This document shows positions 1 to 5,872 of a stretch of DNA of 11,440 nucleotides, piece by piece (position 1 is the stretch's first letter; each line of letters begins with the position of its first letter). A program made the translations under genes and the position numbers. The notes beneath the pieces were generated by a model, which was not told the origin of the DNA, made no database searches, and was given only the letters and a program-made list of their open reading frames with translations. Origin of the DNA: WTAW01 sp050115915 (GTDB taxonomy: Bacteria; Acidobacteriota; Aminicenantia; Aminicenantales; Aminicenantaceae). The stretch is taken from assembly GCA_050115915.1 (NCBI GenBank), contig JASFPP010000133.1, positions 1 through 11,440 of the forward strand, written 5' to 3'.

Positions 1-726
1 TCTGTATTTAACAAGACAGATTCCATAAAGGGGATCGTATTCACAGAGGACACTCCGGATATTCGTCTTATCCGTGTGGATAATGAAGAGGATTCTGTCG
101 TTATCCAGGATGTTGTGAAACAAGGGAGATATTTTTTATTTAGCATGCCTCTAGCTGACGTGAGCTCGAGCAATTATTATTTATGCATAAAAACAAAAGA
201 GGAGGAAGTTTACAGAAAAGTTATTGCGGTCCTGCCTTTTCTCGTAGAAAAACCCGAAGGTTATGAATGGACTGATCCCCCCACTTCTGCTCCGGCCTAC
301 AATTTTGAAATCGCGACACAGTACTTAAACAGCGGCAATATCCAAAAATCGCTCGAATACTATAATAAACTTCCCGAGTCCCTTTGGAATTCCATCACGC
401 TCCCCATCATTGCTAAAGCTTATTACAGGAACAAGGATTATGAGAGAGTTATCGATCTTCTTGAGAGAGAAGAAGTTACCAAGGACTATTCTGTTCTCTT
501 CCTTCTAGGAAATTCCTCTCTAGAACTCAAACAACTGGAAAAAGCCGCAGAATACTTCGAACAACTGAGAAACTACGGAGATACGGTCAAAATCAATCAA
601 GTGCTTGGCGCCATCTTCCTTTCATTGGGAGATAGAGAGAAGGCTAAAACCTATTTTGACAGAGCCAAAGAGTTGGTAAAGAAACCAGAGGAAAGAGTTA
701 AGCAAGACAAAGACCCCAATACATAA
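1..726 (+). CDS. TPR-repeat protein, 5' end cut off by the window edge
   Basis: The reading frame is open from base 1 to the TAA at 724-726. An in-frame GTG at 76 has no Shine-Dalgarno sequence before it, so the gene most likely starts upstream of the window and I call it partial. The first 85 or so visible residues alternate hydrophobic and charged residues (for example GRYFLFSMPLA), which looks like a beta-rich domain of unknown family. The rest is helical and TPR-like: units begin near APAYNFEIATQYLNSGN, ITLPIIAKAYYRNKDYE, YSVLFLLGNSSLELKQLE and INQVLGAIFLSLGDREKA. The tail is highly charged (KKPEERVKQDKDPNT). TPR arrays bind partner proteins; no enzymatic motif is visible. The next gene starts 11 bases later on the same strand and also carries TPRs, so the two are probably one operon. 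Whether it is exported cannot be judged without the N-terminus. Confidence 0.8.
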   Translation, partial: SVFNKTDSIKGIVFTEDTPDIRLIRVDNEEDSVVIQDVVKQGRYFLFSMPLADVSSSNYYLCIKTKEEEVYRKVIAVLPFLVEKPEGYEWTDPPTSAPAYNFEIATQYLNSGNIQKSLEYYNKLPESLWNSITLPIIAKAYYRNKDYERVIDLLEREEVTKDYSVLFLLGNSSLELKQLEKAAEYFEQLRNYGDTVKINQVLGAIFLSLGDREKAKTYFDRAKELVKKPEERVKQDKDPNT

Positions 727-737
727 GGAGTAATGAT

Positions 738-1700
738 ATGAAATTACGTCCTATTGTTTTAACTTTTACGATAAGTCTTCTTGTATTCGTCGTATCCACT
801 TCATTATTTAGCTCCACAAAGACGTCTTTTTGTTCTGTTTCGAGCACACAGACCGGAGTGAGCGCTGCTGTTAAAGGGTATGTCAAGGATGCCAAGACCG
901 GGGAAACGATAGAAAAAGCAAAAATTATCATAGTCTATTCCAAAAGCGATAGTGTACGATACACTCTCGAAACGGATAAAAAAGGCTATTACTACAAAAG
1001 CGGCCTGACTCCTGGATATTATCGATTTACTGTAGAGAAGGAAGGCTTTTTGCCCGCAGAGCAAACAGTGCGCGCGAGGCTTGCCGCCACAGTCCAGTTT
1101 GATTTTGAGCTCCATGTCGTTGAAGCCGATCCTGTTAGCGAGGTGGCTAAATCAGCACAAAAGGCGATGAAGCTGTTCAATGAGGCCAAATGGAATGAGG
1201 CTGCAGAGGAATTTTCGGCAGGAATCACAGAGGATCCCACCAATCCTTTGCTCTATTTTTACAGAGGATTATCGTTTGAAAATGACGGACGAGTAGAAGA
1301 GGCACTTTCGGATTATGAAAAAGCCATCGAGCTCAAACCCGACTTTATTCTTCCATACTCCAGATCGGGAAAGATATACGCAAGACAGCGCGAATATGAA
1401 AAGGCTAACGAACTCTATCAGAAATCCGTGGAATTGGGTGACCAAGATATCACAACTCTTTACAACTATGGCGTGGTGCTTATGAATCTTGGACAAAGCT
1501 CAGAGGCCAAAACCGTGTTTGAGAATCTACTCGCTCTAGATGAAGACTATGCAGATGCTTATTATCATCTCGGGATCATTACTATAGGCCAGGGTGATTC
1601 AGAAAAGGCCAAAGAATTGCTCCAAAAATTCCTAGAGCTAGATCCTGAAAATGCAAACGCTCCTGTTGCCCAAAAAATATTGGAAAGCCTGAGCGAATAG
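738..1700 (+). CDS. Exported protein with carboxypeptidase-regulatory-like domain and TPR repeats
   Basis: This 320-residue protein starts at ATG 738 with an AAGGAG site at 725-730, seven bases upstream. Residues 1-25 form a signal peptide or membrane anchor (basic start, then a hydrophobic core ISLLVFVVSTSLF). Residues about 45-127 match the carboxypeptidase D regulatory-like beta-sandwich, with the hallmark order VKGYVKDAKTGETIEKA, TDKKGYYYKSGLTPGYYRF and VEKEGFLPAE. Residues about 137-306 carry roughly five TPR units, such as KLFNEAKWNEAAEEFSAGI and LYFYRGLSFENDGRVEEAL, with the canonical A/G/Y spacing and LKPD or LDPE turns. The fold predicts a periplasmic or surface protein-binding scaffold; no catalytic motif is seen. 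It lies 11 bases after another TPR gene, so the pair is probably co-transcribed. The receptor gene 400 bases downstream starts with the same type of beta-sandwich. Partner and pathway are unknown. Confidence 0.85.
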   Translation: MKLRPIVLTFTISLLVFVVSTSLFSSTKTSFCSVSSTQTGVSAAVKGYVKDAKTGETIEKAKIIIVYSKSDSVRYTLETDKKGYYYKSGLTPGYYRFTVEKEGFLPAEQTVRARLAATVQFDFELHVVEADPVSEVAKSAQKAMKLFNEAKWNEAAEEFSAGITEDPTNPLLYFYRGLSFENDGRVEEALSDYEKAIELKPDFILPYSRSGKIYARQREYEKANELYQKSVELGDQDITTLYNYGVVLMNLGQSSEAKTVFENLLALDEDYADAYYHLGIITIGQGDSEKAKELLQKFLELDPENANAPVAQKILESLSE

Positions 1701-1713
1701 AATGACCAAAATC

Positions 1714-1741
1714 TTGACATTTTTGACAGAATAGCTAAAGT
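1714..1741 (+). promoter_or_regulatory. Candidate sigma-70-type promoter for the receptor gene (distal)
   Basis: A perfect -35 hexamer TTGACA (1714-1719) is followed after 16 bases by TAAAGT (1736-1741), which matches four of six positions of TATAAT. A second TTGACA nine bases on (1723-1728) has no good -10 at standard spacing. If used, this promoter would give a leader of about 350 nucleotides before the ATG at 2101. The DNA is AT-rich, so chance matches are likely. Confidence 0.3.
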
Positions 1742-1860
1742 ATATAGGTTACATCTGTATCAATAATATGTGATTTTTATCTGACCTAGATCCTAAAAAA
1801 GTGATATTTTAGCCGATAGCGTGATTATTAACAAATATTATAACTATTTTTCAATATATC

Positions 1861-1889
1861 TTGACTTTTTCTTTTATTTATTCTAAATT
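1861..1889 (+). promoter_or_regulatory. Candidate sigma-70-type promoter for the receptor gene (proximal)
   Basis: TTGACT (1861-1866, five of six matches) and TAAATT (1884-1889, four of six) are separated by 17 bases. Transcription from here would leave a leader of about 200 nucleotides that includes the inverted repeat at 1973-2012. This is a weak, composition-prone prediction. Confidence 0.25.
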
Positions 1890-1972
1890 CCTTAATGAAT
1901 GCTATTATTTATAAATAGATTGCTTTAATTATTGAATATGTATAACACATAAAATGTATAGTCAATTTTATA

Positions 1973-2012
1973 CTAAATTTAAGACTAAGTATGACTTAAA
2001 CTAAGAATTTAG
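1973..2012 (+). repeat. Interrupted AT-rich inverted repeat in the receptor leader
   Basis: CTAAAT (1973-1978) pairs with ATTTAG (2007-2012), and TTAAG (1979-1983) pairs with CTTAA (1995-1999). A seven-base bulge lies at 2000-2006 and the loop has 11 bases. ACTAAG also repeats directly at 1984-1989 and 2000-2005. As RNA the stem would be weak; as DNA it could be a regulator binding site. No function can be assigned from sequence alone. Confidence 0.3.
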
Positions 2013-2100
2013 AAAATGGTTAGACAGAATCTTTTAGTTTTCGGGGTAAAGATCAATTCATATAGATCCAATCAATAATACTAAATTTTAAGGAGGTAAA

Positions 2101-4923
2101 ATGAAGAGATTGGGAAAAATATCTTTAGTTTCAATCGGTCTGCTGGTTTTTCTGTGTTCACTCACATTCTCACAGTCTCTAGAAACCGGAGCTATCGAAG
2201 GAAATGTCACGACTCCAGAAGGTGAACCTCTTCCTGGCGTTGAAGTCACCATATCATCACCTGCTCTCATTGGAGGAAATCAGAGTCAAATCACGAATCA
2301 ATACGGACGCTTCAGGTTTCCAGCTCTTCCTGTAGGAACATACGAAGCCGAGGCAAGATTGGAGGGATTCAACCCCCAAAAGCGAGTCGATCTCCGTATA
2401 TCTGCTCAGGCCACTTTGAAAGTGACTTTTGTTCTCACCGTGGGATCCCTCGAGGAGTCCGTTGAAGTTATCGCCGAAGCTCCAATAATCGATGTGAAGG
2501 ATTCGCAATTGAGCACTGCTGTCATGGAAAAAGAATTCCTCATGCATCTTCCTTCTAGTCGAAGTTTCCGTACACAGATTACTTACGCTCCCAGTTCGGT
2601 AGGAGAACGCTATGCTACTCCCTACGGTGCCTCAGAAAGCTTGTCGAGTAATTTTCTGATCGATGGAGTTAAAACGAACAGCCCGGAAGCGGGTGAGCCG
2701 GAAGTGGGCCTGGATTATGATTCGATCGAAGAGATTAAGATGATGGGACAGGGAACCAATGCTGAATACGATGGATTCACCGGAATCGTGGTTTCAGCCA
2801 TTACCAAAAGCGGAGGAAACAATCTCCAAGGTTTGGGCACTTTCTGGTTCCAGCTGCCTGGCTTCCACAGCACCAACTGGGATGACTATCGTGATGAAGA
2901 GGGTAATCTTTATCTACGTCGAAGAGGTTGGAGTTCAGAGTATGATTTTCACCTCAATCTGGGAGGCCCCTTCATCAAGGATAAACTTTGGTGGTATCTG
3001 AGTGCTAAATACTCAAGATATAAAGATAGCATCGAAGAGTATGACGGTCCAGTTGAATGGGGATGGCGTCCCCGGATCATGGGAAAAATGACTTGGCAGA
3101 TGGGCTCTAATGACAGGCTTTTTGGGACGTTCGATTATACCATTCGCCGCAATGAGAATATAGAAGCTGGCCCTAATACAGCTCCTGAAGCCGTTGGCCG
3201 TGAAATCGGATGGCAGTATTTCTACAACGTAAACTATCTGCATATTTTCTCTGACACGACATTCTTCGAAGCCAAGTTTGGCGGTTATAAGGAAGATGGG
3301 AAAATGGATATCGATTATGATACTCCATGGCGTTTTGACGAGGCATTGGATTATTTGTCCGGAAACTTCTGGGAAATCTGGGAAGTCGATCGTAGGCGTA
3401 CTCAGTTGAATGCCGCAGTTTCACATCATGTGGAAGATTTTATCGGAACACATGATTTCAAATTCGGTGGGGAATACGAGAATTCGTATATGAGAAACTA
3501 TCGAGGATATCCAGGAGATCGAGCGTACATTGATGTTTATGGTGATCCTTATCTGATGATCGAATACTCACCTTATCTAATAGATCCCACGACCAAAAGG
3601 ACCTCACTTTTTCTGCAGGATCAGTGGTCAGTTTCCGATAGAATCACGGTCAATTGGGGATTGAGATGGAACAACTGGAGAGGGTCCATGCCGGGTGAAG
3701 GCACGATATACAAGCCAAAGAGTGCGATTGCTCCGCGGTTAGGTATCACGGTTGATCTCTTTGGAGACCACACGACAGCGCTCAAGTTTCATTACGGAAA
3801 ATATTTCCATGGAGTTATGGGAATGTGGTTCGGCCACTGGACATATACGGCGACCTATGCAGAGTATGTTTGGGGCGACGTTCTGAATATGTGGGCAGAA
3901 GAAGCTTTTGAAGAGGAAGGAGAGCCATTCCCCGATGAATACCCTTGGCCTTCGGAATATGTGTTGGATTTTGAAGACACAATGCTGGAAACACACGAAA
4001 TAGATCCCGATTTGAAATTTCCATACTTGAACAATTTTGTCTTAGGAATTGAGAGACAGCTCGGAAGAGATATTATGGTCGGAGTCAGCGCTATTTACAG
4101 GGAACATCATAACTTGATGGACAGCATCAATCTCACCGGTCAGTGGAATCAGATTAGCTGGACAGATCCTTACGGTGTTGGAACACACAACATTTTCGAA
4201 CGGCTAAATCCCGGAGAAAATGTAAAATATGTCACCAATCCCAAAGCAGGCGTGGATTACGGCCAGGCATTTTCCGGTATCGTCCCCTTCACTCCGTCAA
4301 GAAAGTATGTCGGAATAGAGTTTACGTTTCGCAAAAGATTCTCTGACGGATGGCAGTTCCAAGCTGCCTACACGTACAGCAGAGCAACGGGATCTGATGA
4401 TAACTCCTGGGGAGAATACGAAGACGGCAGAACATCCAGTCTGGGCGCATCCACTCTCTTTTTGAATCCGAACTGGTCATACAATGCAGAAGGGACGCTT
4501 ACTCGAGACCATCCGCACATTTTGAAACTTGCGGGCTCTGTCGTTCTTCCGCTTAAAATCACTTTGGGTGTTTACTACAGCTTCACAAGTCAGCAAACGT
4601 ACAATCACAATATCAGAATTCCCAGAGATATTGACCCTGATTCAGTAGGCCTTTTTGCAGGACGACTGCGTTTCTATGGAGAGGAAAAAGGTTCTTTCCG
4701 CTATCCATCCATAAGCAACTTGGATATGCGGCTGGAAAAGTTCTTCACATTCGGAGATAAATTTAGACTTGGACTTTTAATGGACATGTTTAATGTGTTT
4801 AATTCAAGCACAGTCGACGACATTGAGACTTATCTTGATCCTGGGCAGGAATTCCCCTTTGAATATGTGTGGGGTCTTGTCTCTCCAAGAACCTGGCGGC
4901 TAGGAGTACACTTCGAATTCTAA
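2101..4923 (+). CDS. Oar-like TonB-dependent outer-membrane receptor
   Basis: This 940-residue protein has a strong AAGGAGG site at 2090-2096, four bases before the ATG. Residues 1-25 are a signal peptide (KRLGKISLVSIGLLVFLCS, ending near FSQ). Residues about 28-115 form a carboxypeptidase-regulatory-like domain (GAIEGNVTTPEGEPLPGVEV, YGRFRFPALPVGTYEAEA). The segment SVEVIAEAPIIDVKDSQLST (120-139) leads into a plug domain to about residue 235, with NFLIDGVKTNS and GTNAEYDGFTGIVVSAITKS. The remainder is a large beta-barrel rich in aromatic strands, ending in the outer-membrane signature LGVHFEF with a terminal Phe. The N-terminal domain, length and plug wording fit the Oar/TonB-dependent receptor families abundant in Acidobacteriota and Myxococcota. 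Such receptors move large ligands (peptides, glycans, siderophores) across the outer membrane using TonB energy; the ligand here is unknown. No partner lipoprotein of the SusD type is adjacent. Transcription probably ends at the terminator 31 bases downstream. Confidence 0.93.
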   Translation: MKRLGKISLVSIGLLVFLCSLTFSQSLETGAIEGNVTTPEGEPLPGVEVTISSPALIGGNQSQITNQYGRFRFPALPVGTYEAEARLEGFNPQKRVDLRISAQATLKVTFVLTVGSLEESVEVIAEAPIIDVKDSQLSTAVMEKEFLMHLPSSRSFRTQITYAPSSVGERYATPYGASESLSSNFLIDGVKTNSPEAGEPEVGLDYDSIEEIKMMGQGTNAEYDGFTGIVVSAITKSGGNNLQGLGTFWFQLPGFHSTNWDDYRDEEGNLYLRRRGWSSEYDFHLNLGGPFIKDKLWWYLSAKYSRYKDSIEEYDGPVEWGWRPRIMGKMTWQMGSNDRLFGTFDYTIRRNENIEAGPNTAPEAVGREIGWQYFYNVNYLHIFSDTTFFEAKFGGYKEDGKMDIDYDTPWRFDEALDYLSGNFWEIWEVDRRRTQLNAAVSHHVEDFIGTHDFKFGGEYENSYMRNYRGYPGDRAYIDVYGDPYLMIEYSPYLIDPTTKRTSLFLQDQWSVSDRITVNWGLRWNNWRGSMPGEGTIYKPKSAIAPRLGITVDLFGDHTTALKFHYGKYFHGVMGMWFGHWTYTATYAEYVWGDVLNMWAEEAFEEEGEPFPDEYPWPSEYVLDFEDTMLETHEIDPDLKFPYLNNFVLGIERQLGRDIMVGVSAIYREHHNLMDSINLTGQWNQISWTDPYGVGTHNIFERLNPGENVKYVTNPKAGVDYGQAFSGIVPFTPSRKYVGIEFTFRKRFSDGWQFQAAYTYSRATGSDDNSWGEYEDGRTSSLGASTLFLNPNWSYNAEGTLTRDHPHILKLAGSVVLPLKITLGVYYSFTSQQTYNHNIRIPRDIDPDSVGLFAGRLRFYGEEKGSFRYPSISNLDMRLEKFFTFGDKFRLGLLMDMFNVFNSSTVDDIETYLDPGQEFPFEYVWGLVSPRTWRLGVHFEF

Positions 4924-4953
4924 TCTAAAGCGAAAGTTCGAATAGAGTCTTGC

Positions 4954-4981
4954 GGGGGGGACAAAGTCCCCCCCTTTTTTT
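4954..4981 (+). terminator. Rho-independent terminator of the receptor gene
   Basis: The nine-base arm GGGGGGGAC (4954-4962), loop AAA, and GTCCCCCCC (4966-4974) form a perfect stem, followed directly by seven T residues (4975-4981). It lies 31 bases after the receptor stop codon. The seven-G/seven-C arms are unusually monotonous, but the hairpin-plus-T-tract design is textbook. Confidence 0.93.
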
Positions 4982-5060
4982 CTCTGTTAAGCCTGATTTA
5001 ATGACTTTCTGATCTATAAAATCTTGAATGATTTTATCGAATGGGCAAATGTCTTATAGA

Positions 5061-5124
5061 TGAGTGGATTCTCACAAGAGTCCAAGTGCAGGCACCGTTC
5101 CCCGAACGGGGCTGCTGGAAGGGG
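5061..5124 (+). promoter_or_regulatory. Structured 5' leader with hairpin next to the ribosome binding site
   Basis: CCGTTC (5095-5100) and GAACGG (5104-5109) pair perfectly around a CCC loop. The stem is extended by C5093-G5111 and GCAG (5088-5091) with CTGC (5112-5115), leaving one bulged G and one A-G mismatch. A smaller hairpin GGA-TT-CTC / GAG-TCC lies at 5066-5083, and TGAG at 5061-5064 could compete for the same CTCA. The Shine-Dalgarno sequence GGAAGGGG (5117-5124) begins two bases after the main stem, six bases before the ATG at 5131. I do not recognise a known riboswitch class. A role in translational control is inference. Confidence 0.4.
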
Positions 5125-5130
5125 TAACCG

Positions 5131-5697
5131 ATGAAAAAGATTTGTCTAATCCTCATATTTCTTTTTATCGCCACCTCGCTATATCCGCTGGATAAGGCGT
5201 TCGCAAAGAAGTACAACTTAAAAGCTCAGGTTGATGAAAAAAATGGCATCACCTGGTACAAACATAAAAAAGGATCGGGTGGAAACACAAAAATCTACCC
5301 CTATATCGGTCAGAGGATGCAAAGCGGCGAGTGTCTTTTGCGGATGGTTATTCTTTACGCCGGACCTGAGAATTTGTTTGTCAAAGAGTACATTTTTACA
5401 GTCGATGATGAAGAGCACATCTTGACTCCGAGAAAAAAAATCGAGACAGTGGAAACACGGGATAATTTTCTCCGATCCGGAGACAGAGATAGGAGTGGAG
5501 GAATTGTGGAAGTGTATGATGTGGTTCCGAATCAGGAAGAGTTCGAATTGATGGAGAAGATCAGCAAAGCCAAGACTGTGAAATTGAAATACATCGGCGT
5601 TAAAGGTTGGAAAAGAAAACCTATACACAAGACAACAAAAAAGGCGATAAGAGAGGTCCTGGCAGCCTATAAAGAATTGATGGGCCTATCACAGTAG
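5131..5697 (+). CDS. Small exported protein of unknown function
   Basis: This 188-residue protein has a clear signal peptide: KK at the start, hydrophobic core ICLILIFLFIATSLY, and a likely cleavage after AFA near residue 25. The start ATG at 5131 follows a GGAAGGGG site. The mature part is basic and beta-rich in the middle (ITWYKHKKG, ECLLRMVILYAGPENLFVKE, YIFTVDDEEHILTP), then helical and lysine-rich at the end (TTKKAIREVLAAYKELMG). There is no cysteine pair in the mature part, no transmembrane segment after the signal, no lipobox and no catalytic motif that I recognise. It most likely sits free in the periplasm or outside the cell. It lies between the receptor's terminator and the BNR-protein gene, and probably has its own promoter in 4982-5130, although I found no convincing one. 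I do not know the family. Coding seems secure from length, signal peptide and codon pattern. Confidence 0.75.
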   Translation: MKKICLILIFLFIATSLYPLDKAFAKKYNLKAQVDEKNGITWYKHKKGSGGNTKIYPYIGQRMQSGECLLRMVILYAGPENLFVKEYIFTVDDEEHILTPRKKIETVETRDNFLRSGDRDRSGGIVEVYDVVPNQEEFELMEKISKAKTVKLKYIGVKGWKRKPIHKTTKKAIREVLAAYKELMGLSQ

Positions 5698-5857
5698 TAC
5701 ACTCAGGAATAGGAAAAAATAGTGTTGAAGAAGAGAGAAAAAGTTCTCTACCGAATTTCTTTGTGAGTTATTTTTCACAGTCAGTTGATACTCTTTACAA
5801 GGTCGTTTTTCTTTTTAAACAGAGATTTTTTTAAATACCATGAATATTAATTTGATT

Positions 5858-5865
5858 GAGGGAGG
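5858..5865 (+). promoter_or_regulatory. Ribosome binding site fixing the GTG start of the BNR protein
   Basis: GAGGGAGG ends seven bases before GTG at 5873. The upstream in-frame ATG at 5840 has no Shine-Dalgarno sequence (it is preceded by TTTTTTTAAATACC) and would put 11 unlikely residues, including an acidic one, before the basic start of the signal peptide. The GTG start gives a standard signal peptide instead. Confidence 0.75.
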
Positions 5866-5872
5866 TTTTGGG

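Larger units (their letters stand above)
1701..2100. other. AT-rich intergenic region before the receptor gene
   Basis: This 400-base stretch has no credible gene on either strand. It is far richer in A+T than the flanking coding DNA; in one counted 60-base line (1741-1800) only 15 bases are G or C. It contains TTGACA twice (1714-1719 and 1723-1728), TTGACT at 1861, and an interrupted inverted repeat: CTAAATTTAAG at 1973-1983 pairs with CTTAA at 1995-1999 plus ATTTAG at 2007-2012. The 10-mer TACTAAATTT occurs at 1971-1980 and again at 2079-2088, where it runs into the receptor's Shine-Dalgarno sequence. No intrinsic terminator for the upstream TPR genes is visible. The region probably holds the receptor's promoter(s) and a long untranslated leader. 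Confidence 0.6.

Noticed and set aside
76..78. GTG at 76 as the start of the first TPR gene
   Set aside because: There is no ribosome binding site, and the same frame stays open to base 1 with plausible protein sequence, so the gene is better read as cut by the window edge.
698..931. Minus-strand 77-codon frame across the junction of the two TPR genes
   Set aside because: It overlaps both real genes antisense, and its hydrophobic look comes from the reverse complement of a signal-peptide region.
5016..5037. Inverted repeat ATAAAATC / GATTTTAT with a six-base spacer
   Set aside because: It is entirely AT-dominated, unstable as RNA, and expected by chance in such DNA; no operator family is recognised.
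5218..5628. 136-codon minus-strand frame opposite the small exported protein
   Set aside because: The plus frame has a signal peptide, a good ribosome binding site and natural protein composition; the antisense frame has none of these.
5734..5749. AGAGAA/TTCTCT hairpin after the small exported gene as a terminator
   Set aside because: The stem has only six mostly weak pairs and no T-tract follows.
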